NCBI RefSeq assembly: GCF_040802235.1
Contig: NC_133167.1
Location: 100,116,001-100,180,000, forward strand
Source of the DNA: Manis javanica
Taxonomy: Eukaryota > Chordata > Mammalia > Pholidota > Manidae
Length of the DNA stretch: 64,000 nucleotides
Reading direction: 5' to 3'
The notes beneath the pieces were generated by a model that was not told the origin of the DNA, searched no databases, and was given only the letters and a program-made list of their open reading frames with translations. Position numbers and translations under genes: made by a program. This document shows, one piece after another, positions 1-9,485 of the stretch (its first letter is position 1; every line of letters starts with the position of its first letter).

Positions 1-625
1 AAATGGGGAGTGAGTGGGTCTGAGGTAGTTTTTGTTTAAGAGATCTTGAATGATGGGTTGGAGGCCTATGAGGGCTGAAGTGGTTAGGGGGTATTGGGCC
101 TGACAGATATACTGAGAGGGGTCATGTAATTTGATAGAGGCAGGGAGACATAGGGCCATGGAGGGGCTTGTAATGTCCCAAACTTTGGGATTTACAGGGT
201 GTATAAGGGCGAAACCGGAGCTTTCATTGGGTAGAGGGGGGTTGTCGGCTATGAGGGCCATCAGAAAGGGAGTACTGGGGGCTGTGGGATTGGATATAGT
301 TATGGAAACGTGGAGGAGGGAAAGGATGTCCCGTCCTAGTAAAGGGATGGTACACTGGGGCATAACTAGGAAGGAGTGGGAGAAAGGTATGGGACTGTCT
401 AGGATTGTGCATAAAAGGGGGGGGGTTTAATGGGAAAATCTGTTTACCTTCTACCCCGACTATAGGAGTAATGGCTGGCGTGGTAGGGCCCTGGTATTCT
501 CGCAAGACTGAGAAGGTGGCTCCTGTATCTAGGAGGAAGGAGATGGGGCGACCATCTACTGTTAAAGTAACCCTGGGCTCCTGTTTGGTGATGGAAATGG
601 TCGGGCGAGAAGCCCCCGGGCCCCA
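1..625 (-). pseudogene. ERV protease and start of reverse transcriptase (pro-pol, partial, frameshifted)
   Basis: This is the 5' part of the pro-pol region of a class I endogenous retrovirus, cut off by the window edge. Reading the minus strand directly after the gag UGA at 626-628, in the same frame as gag, gives a retroviral aspartic protease with the active-site motif LLDTGAT at about 513-533. A run of nine G on the plus strand (417-425) coincides with a frame change of one base: beyond it the protease C-terminal half, including the conserved motif LLGRD, is read in a neighbouring frame. That frame stays open to base 1, entering the N-terminal region of reverse transcriptase. Seen directly: DTGA motif, LLGRD motif, homopolymer and frame change. 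Inferred: slippage or mutation at the homopolymer destroyed the frame. Catalytic RT motifs, integrase and env would lie outside the window. Confidence 0.9.
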
Positions 626-2458
626 TCAATCTTCTTCTGCCAGCCCCACTACGGCGGGCTTAGGATGGGGGTTGTTCGTCCAGCCTCCCCTTCCGGTGGT
701 TGGGCAATCAGACCCCCAGTGGCCCTTTTTGTGGCATCTGGGGCATGGGGTGGTAGGAGATCTGGGGGAGGGGCACGCCCTTGACCAATGTCCCTCTTTT
801 CCGCACTTGAAACAAGCTCCTGGGGGGGGCTTGTTTGTAGAGGGGCGCCCAGGTTGTGGTTTTATCAGCTGGGCCAACATCTGGAAATTGGCCTGATCAG
901 CTTTTTGTTTACGGCGTTCTTTCTCCTCCTCCCGGTTATGGAAGACTTTAAAGGCCACTGTTAGGATCTCAGTCTGTGGGGTAGCGGGGCCCTGTTCTAA
1001 CTTTTTGAGTTTAGCTTTAATGGTGGGGTAGCTTTGAGCTAGGAAGTATGTCATAAGGACCTGTCTTCCTTCAGGTGTTTCTGGGTCTAGGCTGGTATAC
1101 TGTAATAGGGCTTGAGTGAGTCTGTCTAAGAACTCGGAGGGGGTTTCGTCTCTCTTTTAAATGATGTCTTGGAGCTTTTGAAAATTGACTACTTTACGAG
1201 CTGCCTTTTTTAGACCTGCTATTAAGCAGGAGGCAAAAATATCTCGAGAGTGGAGACCCACGGCGGTGTTATAATCCCAGTGTAGGTCTTGTTTGGGGAC
1301 AGCAGTGGGACCAGGGGGACAGGTGGGGTCAGTCCTGTGGGTTTCGGTAGCATGCGTTTGGGCGAAGTCCCAAGCTCGTCTATGCTCCTCAGGGAGGAGA
1401 GTTTTGGCCAGGAGCATGAAAATGTCATGATGCGTGAGGCTGTAAGCCTGGAGGGTCCATTGAAACTCCCTGATGTATGTCGTGGGATCAGTGGAAAAGG
1501 AACCTAGGCGTTTCTCTAGTTGGGCTAAATCTCCTAAGGAGAAAGGGATGTGAACGCGCACGATGCCTTCGAATCTTGCTACTTCCCAGAGCGGGGCGAT
1601 AATTTTGGGAGGCCCTCGGGACCGAGTCTGAGGAGGACTGAAGGGTTCTGGCTCAGTCTGTGTGGGGGAAACAGGTGATGGGGGCAAAGCCGTGATAATT
1701 TTGGGAGGCCCTCGGGACCGAATCTGAGGGGGCAAAGACGGACGAGGCTCTTGGAACTTAGTTAGAGGGGGGCTGAAAGGCTCAGGCTCGATTTGCGGGA
1801 GAGGAGAAGGTGAGGGGGACGGAGGAGGAGGGGGTGAGGTGCCGGAAGAGATGGTGGAGGAGGGGGAAGGGAGAGGATGGGAGGCTTCTGCGGGGGTGGA
1901 GGCGGCGGTGGTGGCGATAGAGGAAGGGGGAGGGGCTGTTGTAGGAGAAGAAGGGGAAGGGAGAGGATGGGAGGCTTCTGCCGCAGGGAAAGAGGCAGCG
2001 GTGGCCGCGGAGGGTGGAGGGGTTGTAGGAGGGGGAGGGGCCGAAGGGGGAAGTCTGTATGGCAGAGGCTCATCAGCCGGGTCAAAGGTAATTGAAGAGG
2101 GACTGGGAGTGTGTGGAGGGGAGGGAGACGACTTGCAGGCTAGGAGAACTTGGGGCGGGGAGCAGGTGGTGCAGAGGCTGGGATTTTGAGCTAGGAGGCG
2201 AAAAGCTTTGATATAGGGAATCTCCTTCCATTTTTTCAGGCGCTGGCAGTAATTAAAGAGATTGCCAGTGATGTTAGGATCAAGAGTTCCCCCTGCAGGC
2301 CATTGGTTGTTATTGTCTAGGGGGTATGTCGGCCAATCTTGGGAGCAATATTTACGGAGAAGTTTTGGTTTTATATCAGGCGTCAGGGAGAGGGTAGCCA
2401 GATGCTTAAGCAGGCATTCAAGAGGTGAACTTTCAGGGAGGGATGAGGAGGCTCCCAT
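626..2458 (-). pseudogene. gag: ERV gag polyprotein, near-complete, one internal stop
   Basis: Structural polyprotein of a gammaretrovirus-like ERV, about 610 codons from the Met at 2458 to the UGA at 626-628. I chose the start at 2458 because it gives MGASSS, a typical myristoylation start; an in-frame Met 13 codons upstream (2497) lacks this. Order: matrix-like N-terminus (to about residue 110), a very proline/serine-rich linker of roughly 180 residues, a capsid segment beginning near VHIPFSLGDL, then nucleocapsid with two zinc knuckles of CX2CX4HX4C form ([14 protein letters not shown] and [14 protein letters not shown]). An in-frame TAA at 1157-1159 falls immediately before the major homology region ([10 protein letters not shown]), and the frame is open on both sides. 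No other break is seen. Mammalian gammaretroviruses usually carry one knuckle, so two is notable. Without this stop the frame would be complete, so the copy is not very decayed. Confidence 0.93.
1540..2120 (-). repeat. Proline-rich internal repeats in ERV gag linker
   Basis: Within the gag linker several short blocks occur twice. RSRGPPKII is found in two copies about 30 residues apart, EPEPFSPP in two copies, and EASHPLPSPSS in two copies within a 45-residue stretch. On the plus strand they appear as purine-rich G/A tracts (for example around 1839-2060). Such late-domain/p12-like linkers are known to vary in length between gammaretroviruses; duplication by slippage is the simplest reading. 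Confidence 0.8.
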
Positions 2459-2762
2459 GGCTAAAGGACAGAGAAGGAGACAAACAGGGGAAGACAAACG
2501 GAGATCCTCGGACTGGAGGCAGACCGCAAGGAGACAAAGGGTGTCCCCGATGATCCTTGGTGGTCTGCGGAAACTCGTATACGAGTCGGAATTTCTTGGG
2601 AAGTGTGGGTCGTCACCCAGACTTCCCTAAGAAGGCAGAGTGCCGGAGTCACGAGGTACCTAGCGCCAGGCGTTTTCGGCAGACCGAACAGGTTTCGGCA
2701 GATGGAGCAGAAGGAGGAGGGGGCGGGAAAGGGAGCGGTCTCATCCGCAAAGGAGTCACCTC

Positions 2763-2948
2763 GTTTATGGCTGTTGGGGGGGTGGCCTGAGAGTCTGCTG
2801 CAGCTGTGAAGGCCTGAGGCGGGGGTTTATGGCTTTTGGAGGAGGGGCCTGAGGGTCCACTGCAGCCGTGAAGGCCTGAGGCGGGGGTTTATGGCTGTTG
2901 GGGGAGGGGCCTGAGGGTCCGCCGCAGCCGTGAAGGCCTGAGGCGGGG
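2763..2948 (-). repeat. Three-copy 62-bp tandem repeat in ERV leader
   Basis: Three consecutive units start at about 2763, 2825 and 2887 on the plus strand, each beginning GTTTATGGCT and ending with GAAGGCCTGAGGCGGGG. They differ at only a few positions. The array lies between the splice donor and the gag start, in the untranslated leader that carries the packaging signal in gammaretroviruses. Whether it is packaging-related or a neutral expansion is not decidable from sequence alone. Confidence 0.9.
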
Positions 2949-3048
2949 AGCGTTCCCTCCTCGTCCCCGAGCGTCAGGGCCCTGCCGGACGATCACGGTC
3001 AATGGCACTGCGATAGCTCAGGGAAGAGTGGCCCACCCCGGGGGGAAA

Positions 3049-3056
3049 ACTTACCT
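3049..3056 (-). promoter_or_regulatory. Candidate ERV leader splice donor
   Basis: The minus strand reads AG|GTAAGT, a perfect consensus donor, about 115 bases downstream of the primer-binding site and upstream of gag. This is where gammaretroviruses place the donor for the spliced env mRNA. The acceptor would lie outside the window. Confidence 0.65.
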
Positions 3057-3170
3057 AAAGGCCAGAGAGGAGTGGTGAGTGTGATGAGCCAGCGCCGGAA
3101 AAAGAGGACGAGGGCAAGCTGCTGCTGCTGGTGTTAGGGGGAAGACAGGGCCCAGTTGGGGTGTCCTGTC

Positions 3171-3188
3171 TCCCGGGTTTCGGCACCA
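3171..3188 (-). promoter_or_regulatory. ERV primer-binding site, tRNA-Phe
   Basis: The minus strand reads TGGTGCCGAAACCCGGGA, the exact complement of the 3' end of mammalian tRNA-Phe, starting one base after the LTR end. It identifies the insertion as a phenylalanine-primed ERV, the defining feature of the HERV-F / ERV-Fc group of class I elements. Assignment to that group rests on the PBS and the Gag style; pol phylogeny would be needed to confirm it. Confidence 0.92.
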
Positions 3189-3189
3189 A

Positions 3190-3438
3190 TGAAAGGAAAG
3201 GAGCAACACACAGCAGCAATTCACCGGAGAGTTCCGCTTTATTAGGGAAAGGTGCTGGGTTATATAGGAAGGGGCATAGGGTGATTGAGGTGTCACTTCT
3301 ACGGGGCTGGTGGCTGTTGGACAGGTGCTGGGATTGGGAGGGGGGCGAGAGGTGATTGGGCTTCAGGTGTCGCCGGCGGGAACTGAGGACCCCGAAAAGA
3401 AGCCGGAAGTTTGCCATCTTACTGGTGGGGACCCTTCA
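3190..3438 (-). mobile_element. 5' LTR of the tRNA-Phe ERV
   Basis: The LTR runs on the minus strand from TGAAGGG (3438) to CCTTTCA (3190-3196), with short imperfect terminal inverted repeats. A TATA box (TATATAA) lies at about 3260-3266 and a polyadenylation signal AATAAA at 3238-3243, defining U3, a short R and U5. Near the 5' end the motif AAGATGGC (around 3411-3419) resembles a YY1 site, common in class I LTRs. The length of about 249 bp is short for a gammaretroviral LTR, so a deletion in U3 or a naturally short U3 is possible. The partner 3' LTR and the second target-site copy lie beyond base 1. Confidence 0.85.
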
Positions 3439-4640
3439 ATGCTAATCAGCCATTTTTATGCCTTTTAATTTTCTCTTGAGCTCTGCTTCCTTTTCCTCTG
3501 TAGGATACTTAGTACTTCCCTAAATTAACATTTTTCTGCCATGGTTCAAGCTCGAGAAATAGATCATGTTTTGCTTTATTTGTATGAGCTGGGTATCATG
3601 TGTCATCCATATCTTTTGCCTCAATTGCTTTAATTTTTGTTTTTTCCTTCCAAGTTAGTATTTCAAGTCCTTCCTCACTGTCACTGATTCACTTTATAGC
3701 GATGACAGTTCTGCTCCTTGCTGTTTCTACTGTATTAGCTTTCTAATGGCATTTTGTCCTTGATTTGCTTTAAGTCTTCAATCTTCCTTTTGACGAATTT
3801 TATTGTTGATTTTTATGTATATGATTCCATGTTCTGTTTAATCTTTTCCTAAAGTACAAAACACATGTACAAGATTAAATTTTTAATTCTTTGCTCCTTT
3901 GACGGTCTGCTCCTGAATGTGTTTCTGACCTGTTTTTTGTATACGATATTCCTTCGGACAGTGCTGTTGTGTATTTATGACAAACAACTAATGCCTGCCC
4001 CTGCTAGTGCCTTCAACCCATCAGCACATTATGATCTCCTGGTGAGTCTTGAAAATTCCAGTGGCAGGGGCCTGGTGAGTGGCCGGCTCCCCAGTGGGGG
4101 TGAAAGCCCTGGAAGCTTGCCTCTGAGCTGTGCTGCTGGCTTGCCAGCAGTGCAGTGCCCTACTCTACAGGGGAAGTCTGTGTCTTCCATTTGTAGTTTG
4201 TCCCCCTTTTACTTGTTGAAATGTGGGAATTATATTTTTCCAAGTTCTCCATATCAAAAAGCTGAAACTAAAAATTTTAATATTTTGGCCATCTTTATGT
4301 TTAATTTAGAGTTGGCTTTTTTTATGCACATTATAATCTCATGATCTTTGATGTGTACTTGTTCTATACTTGTTCTGAAGTTTACTTCTATTTGTTCTGT
4401 CTTCTTTGTCTCTAGAATTAGTTCTTTTGGTTTGTGCCTCTGGTTTGGGATGAAACCTTCCTTAGGCATGGTGACTTCATAATCTGGGAGTCTTTATATT
4501 GAGAATTTCTGGTTACCTTTGCTCTTTACCATAGCCCTTCTGCAGCTGTGTTGCAGCTCAGGGGGTGCTTCTGGGATTTGGTCTTTTCATTTTACATAAG
4601 TATGTAGTATTTAAAAATATATATTATGATAATTGGTCAC
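3439..4640. other. Intergenic stretch, no gene recognised
   Basis: AT-rich DNA flanking the ERV insertion. A minus-strand reading around 4254-4469 gives a lysine-rich 71-residue stretch that could be a worn LINE or HAL1 ORF1 relic, but I cannot match it to a family. No splice-flanked coding exon is visible. Confidence 0.4.
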
Positions 4641-4644
4641 AGCA

Positions 4645-4905
4645 CAGAAGAGCAGTTAAAAGTACAAACTCTAACATGAAACTGTTCAAATAAAACCCCC
4701 AGTCTGCTTCCTAACTAAATGTGAAGTATTGGGTAATCTCTATCTCTCAGCTCAGTCTACTCATCAGTAAGACAGAAATGAAAAATAACAGTATTTACCC
4801 CATAGGCTTTTCCCATAGTGAATTCACTTAAAATATGCGAAGCATTTAGCATAGAGCTTCTTGCATTGTAAGCACTCAGACGTTGGCTGCAACCATTGTG
4901 GTGAG
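4645..4905 (+). repeat. MIR SINE
   Basis: The order of motifs follows the MIR consensus in plus orientation: a worn tRNA-like head, a segment matching the region before 'cctcatctgtaaaatggg' (here CTACTCATCAGTAAGACAGAAATG), then a run reading TAACAGTATTTACCCCATAGG and a tail resembling 'cttagcacagtgcctggcacatagtaagcactca' (GCATTTAGCATAGAGCTTC followed by AAGCACTCAGA). It is an ancient mammal-wide repeat. Confidence 0.85.
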
Positions 4906-5689
4906 GAAGATTATGTTTGGATTCTCTGCTTTGTCTCTGTTTTTATGAAATCCTGAGCTAGTCAATATTGTTCAAATGAAAAATCTAATGTCACTCTGCA
5001 GGGCACTTTACATCTGAACCCTAAGCGAGGATCAAATGATTAATAATTTCAAATAGGCTACTCACTGCTTTTTCCTAAATAAAGTAGAGGCACCCTGATG
5101 GAGTGTTGCCCTCTCCATCTTTAAAACAGCTCCTCTTCTAATTAGAGCAAACACAATGTCTTAATGACAAATAATTTACTTAATTAAAGTTATTTCAGTG
5201 CTCACATTGAGATATTTGATTGATGAACACTTGTAAACATTTTTCAAGTAAAGTTTGTTTAAGTGATTTTGAATATATGTATACTAAGTGGTATGCAAGA
5301 TAGATGAAAGGAAAAGTTACCAATTATCAAAAATAATACTTTCACATTTATACTTCTTGAAACCATATAATCTTTGCCCTATTATTATTTTTTAAATTAT
5401 TTTTATTAAGGTATGATTGATATGCACTCTTATGAAGGTTTCACATGAATCTTTGCCCTATTTGATTTATAGAAACTTGTTGCATAAATCCCATAATTGT
5501 CATAAGGTTTGACTTAATATTATGAGTCAAAAAACACATTTTGGGGTCATTTTATATCAATTATGTTTCAGTAATAATCTGTTCTATGTAGCAGGTCAGA
5601 TGAACCATGTCTTCTTACTATGAAAGTAATACTGCTTATCCACAAAGAAAAACAAAATAATAAGTTCACAGATTCTTTATAAATTTTAT
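4906..5689. other. Intergenic stretch, no gene recognised
   Basis: AT-rich DNA. A short piece near 5390-5450 (TTTTATTAAGGTATGATTGA) resembles the 3' end of an old L1 in minus orientation. Nothing coding is seen. Confidence 0.4.
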
Positions 5690-6480
5690 TCAAGTTTTTA
5701 AAGGTAAAATTTACATACAGTGAAATGAACCTGAGAACTATAGTTTGTTTGGCTTATATGCACCTGTGTAACCATCACCACAATCAATTTACGGGACTTC
5801 TCCCTGTTTCCAAAACATTCCCGCCTGCCTGTGCAGGAAATCCTCCACCTTACTCCCGAGCAGCCGCTGATCTGCATCTGCCATTATGTATTAGATTTCC
5901 CTCTTCTAAAGCTGCATAGAAATAGAATCAGGCAGTACTTTGTTATATCTGACATTTTTGGCTCAACATAATATTTTTAAGGATTCATCCATGTTGTTGA
6001 TTGTATCAATAATCCATTATTTTGTATTATTGAATAGTATTCTGTTGTATGGATATACATAATTGCTTATCCATTAGTCTGTGGATATTTGGATTCTTTC
6101 TAGTTTTTGTCTATTAAAGTTGCTAGAACTTCAGCTGTGTAGATGTATTTTCATCCTGTTGGGTAAGTACTCAGGAAGTGAATAGCTGGCTTGCAGAGTA
6201 TGGGTATTTTTAATATTAAATTGCCTAAACTGTTTTCCAAAATTGTTATACCATTTTATATCCCACTTACATTTTCTTCTAGAAGGTTTTATAATTGTAA
6301 ATATTAGGTTTAGGTCTGTTATCCATTTGTGCTAAATTTTGGATATGGCACAAGATAAGGTCTATATAAATTGCAGATTTGGCTTGCTATTTTCTACCAA
6401 AACAAACAAACGAAAAGCCTATTGGATTTTGATTGTTTTTTCAGTTTGATTTATAGATCAGTTTGGCAATCTAATTTTTC
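5690..6480 (-). mobile_element. Old L1 3' fragment (L1M type)
   Basis: Read on the minus strand this is the L1 ORF2 C-terminal and 3' region. Diagnostic phrases on the plus strand are TAACCATCACCACAATCAAT, GCATAGAAATAGAATCA, GGATTCATCCATGTTGTTG, TATCCATTAGTCTGTGG and GTTTTCCAAAATTGTTATACC. The reading frame is destroyed. The divergence suggests an L1M-age copy. Confidence 0.85.
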
Positions 6481-7731
6481 ATTTTTCATTTTAGGGTAAC
6501 ACTGATGTTCCCACTGCAAATGTACGTCGCTTCCTTAGATTCTTTGTTAAGGAACAGGGTAGCCTTAGAGCTGGAAGGGACGCCATGACAACCACTGTAG
6601 GAAGTAGGGGCAGCCACAGTGAGGTCAGCTTGCTTTAGACACCTGCCTGGGGTTTGCTCAGCCTCCAGGACCTGGGAGGGACAATTCCACAAGAAGGAAA
6701 GGTCTTGAGAAGACCCAGGGCTGCCCGAGTCACTGCCCGAGTCACTCTCTCCGTTGCCTCCTCTCTCTCCGCTGCTTCTCATGCATTGCTTCCTCCAGCC
6801 CTGCCTCTCCAAGTCTTTTTTGGAAACATCTGGCTGGGTAGATGCTTTCATCAGGCAGTTGGAAAGATTGTTTAGTAAATCCCTGATGTTATTAAAGGCA
6901 CTGTGGAGAGACAAGAGTGACAATAGGAATAATTATAATATCTTGTTGCGGAGAGTGGTGCATCACTTTCTACAAAACATACAAGAACTGTGTACAGAAG
7001 TGTTGCCTTATCTGGTCTCAGAGCCCTCCTTGACTGGATGGAGTAATATTGGCCCAACTTCAGGTGCAGAAGGAAGCTTCTTAGGGTGCCTGCTGGGGTA
7101 TTGACAATATCTGCTTCCCCCCCTGCCACCCCATCTTCCCCCCAAACCCTCGCCCGTCTTTGTCATTCTGAATGGAGGAACAGGGCTGCTTGGGCTGGGG
7201 GTGGCAGAGGAAGCCACCGCTGCTCTGGGCATTAACCTTATCCTAAGGGTGACCTTTGTGTGTGTTCTCTTTAAAACCATTGGTTTTGTTTTGAGAATCA
7301 GGACCCCTTGTAGAAATAAATTTCTAGGTTTAAGATGAAACTGCTCCTTCCCTGGGTGCCAGGTCAGTATGTCCGACTTTCATGTTCCTATAAATGCTCA
7401 GCTTGACCAAAAATACGGTTTATTCAGTCAGCCAGTCCCCAAACTCCAAGCCAATGCAGAGCTCTATGCTTACTTTGTAATTGCTTGATCTTTGTAAATA
7501 AGGTCAGATATGCAACCCCAGACAATCATGTCCTGTTTCCACACGGCTGCTTCTAACAATCTACACAGTTCACTCTTGCCCCAAATCCCTTGGGAAGGGT
7601 GTTCCACAGCGTGCAAGGCACTGTGCTCCCCCATCCATGGATTGTCTTCTCTCGAATAAAGGATGGCAGACCTGTTACTAACTTGATTTAGTTTTGTCAC
7701 TTGACATCCTAAAACTGAGGATTTGCCTGGA
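6481..7731. other. Intergenic stretch, no gene recognised
   Basis: Mixed-composition DNA with open frames on both strands at 6486-7280, but they are low in conservation-type features, contain no recognised domain and lack plausible exon borders. No repeat family could be named. Confidence 0.4.
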
Positions 7732-7850
7732 ACAGTGCTTCCCAAATATCTCTGATTATTAAGATCACTCGGGGTGCTTGGTAAATACCAAGATGAGCCT
7801 GCCTCCCAGACCTCCTGAGTCAGGATCTGAGGGAGAGAATTACCAGAGGG
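7732..7850 (+). mobile_element. MER5-like hAT DNA transposon remnant
   Basis: The stretch begins AGTGCTTCCCAAATATCTCTG, continues with AGATCACTCGGGGTGCTTGG and AAATACCAAGATGAGCCTGC, and ends near CCTGAGTCAGGATCTGAG. These match in order the MER5A-type pattern (cagtggttctcaaa ... atcacctgg ... gggcccc ... gattcagtag). It is non-coding. Confidence 0.65.
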
Positions 7851-8589
7851 AAGCTGGGAAAAGATGGCCTAGAGCATTGTCACTGCATGGTTCACCTGTG
7901 CTCTTCAAGATGGTCATAAAAGAAAATGTTAATTCTTACAGCTACTGTGATAAACACCCAGAGTTGACAGCTGAATATGAAAACTTGGCCTATTCCATTG
8001 TAATGTGAATGTAGAAAAAATACTAGTAGAAATGCACATGCAAAAAGCCTTCCTACCAAATCATGAGAATCACTTTTCTGGACTGAATTCTCCAGAAAAG
8101 GAAAACAACATTTCTTTTTGTGTAATACTCATAATCCTGTATGTCAGCTGCAAATCAGGTTACCGGTAACCTACACCTACAGGTCCATAACTAGCAGTCC
8201 ACTTTCAAAACAGTCTTCAACTAACAGAAAAAGCTTATCTTGATGTGACTCTTACAAGGAGGTTTAAATTAAAATTGGGCAAATAAAAGTAATTCAATGA
8301 CTGTGTTTTCAGTGACTGATATTTTTGCCTTCTTGAATAAGTTATAAAATGTCCAATTTTGTCTATAGAGTCTCAAGGAAAATTTACTATATGACTCAAT
8401 TTTTTAAATATACATATGCATATGTAGAATTCCCGCTATCCAAATGATGGTTCCTATGATAATACCTTCAAGAGCTGAAACGGTGTAAAGCAAAGAAGCA
8501 GTTACAATTAGTTTATATGGAAAATCTTCAGAGTACTCCCCCCAAAACATAACCTCTCTTAGGCTTCTCTGATACCTTGGGACACATCT
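7851..8589. other. Intergenic stretch, no gene recognised
   Basis: AT-rich unique-looking DNA. No exon, RNA gene or repeat family could be recognised. Confidence 0.4.
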
Positions 8590-8915
8590 TGCTAATAGAT
8601 ACAGAGAATAGCTTGTAATATAAAACACAGGTGCTCACAAACGCAGTTCAGAGCTCTGGCAGCTTGGTCCTGAGATGCAGAGTGGAGTCCAGGAAAGGAG
8701 CCTGGCGGGTCATTCTCACTGCTCAGAGGTGCCGTGCCTCCATAGCGGCTCGCTGCAAAATCAGCACTAAACATTACTGTCGCTTTTTGCCTTTTCCCAT
8801 AAAAGCAAAAATCCTCTTCAAATTTCTTTTGGTTAGTGTAACAGGTGCTGATGTAGGTTTGTCGTAAAAGCAAAATAGAAAATGTGAAGTTCGAAAAGTG
8901 GGGATACCTGTATGT
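8590..8915. repeat. Unidentified interspersed-repeat-like segment
   Basis: This segment has the look of an interspersed element: many TG/CA and residual CG dinucleotides (CpG decay), repeated AAAAGCAAAA motifs at about 8800-8875 and the terminal phrase GTGGGGATACCTGTA near 8897-8911. Short blocks such as GTCGTAAAAGCAAAAT and TTCGAAAAGTGGGG suggest a formerly CG-rich element. I cannot name the family. Confidence 0.45.
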
Positions 8916-9029
8916 CCATTTGAGCCTTAGGCCCAGAATTGTCTGGTGTCAAAAGCAGCTATTTGTGCATATGATTTTGTTTACTTGAAACTATAGATGG
9001 ATTGTTTTAGAGTTATTTTCAGTTTCCTA

Positions 9030-9485
9030 ACTAATGAGAGTTGCATACTCTCAACTCTGAGGCATGACAAAGACAATCTCCTTGACCAAACTTAAGTTAG
9101 ACTCTTTTCAACTAGATCTTGCCCTTCAGCTTTGCTTCTGTGTTCATTCTTACAGAGACCACTTTAAGCAAGAATCTTGCTAAGTCAGTTTAGAGAGAAT
9201 TCTCCACCCTTGACATCTGATCACCCTCAATATCTGATCGAATTCCTCATCCCCCACCTTGGTTATCTGATGTGATCTCCTTAGCCTGCTGAGGATCCTC
9301 TATTGGTTTAGCAAGAATCCTCCTACCTTCAAGCCTACTCTTAGTAATTTTCCACCCACTGAGTCCATTTTTGTCTATAAATTCCCACTTGTATTCAGAA
9401 TTGAGTTCAGCTCTATATTTAAGTCTGTTTTCCCCTATTGCAACAGTTTCTGAATAAAATCTGTCTTTATGGCTGTAACTAGCAC
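9030..9485 (+). mobile_element. Solo LTR, class I (ERV1) type
   Basis: A roughly 450-bp block has LTR architecture in plus orientation: a TATAA box at 9376-9380 in GTCTATAAATTCCC, a polyadenylation signal AATAAA at 9453-9458 followed by TCTGTCTTTATGGC, and a U3 rich in short motif repeats (ATCTGATC near 9218-9240, CAAGAATC occurring at about 9168 and 9311). No gag or primer-binding site follows, so it is a solo LTR. The exact ends are not certain. Confidence 0.7.

Noticed and set aside
131-896. Open frames on the plus strand over the retroviral region
   Set aside because: They are shadows of gag and protease on the opposite strand; no independent domain or start context supports them.
1839-2189. 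Glycine/glutamate-rich plus-strand frames that look like a low-complexity protein
   Set aside because: They mirror the proline-rich gag linker on the minus strand.
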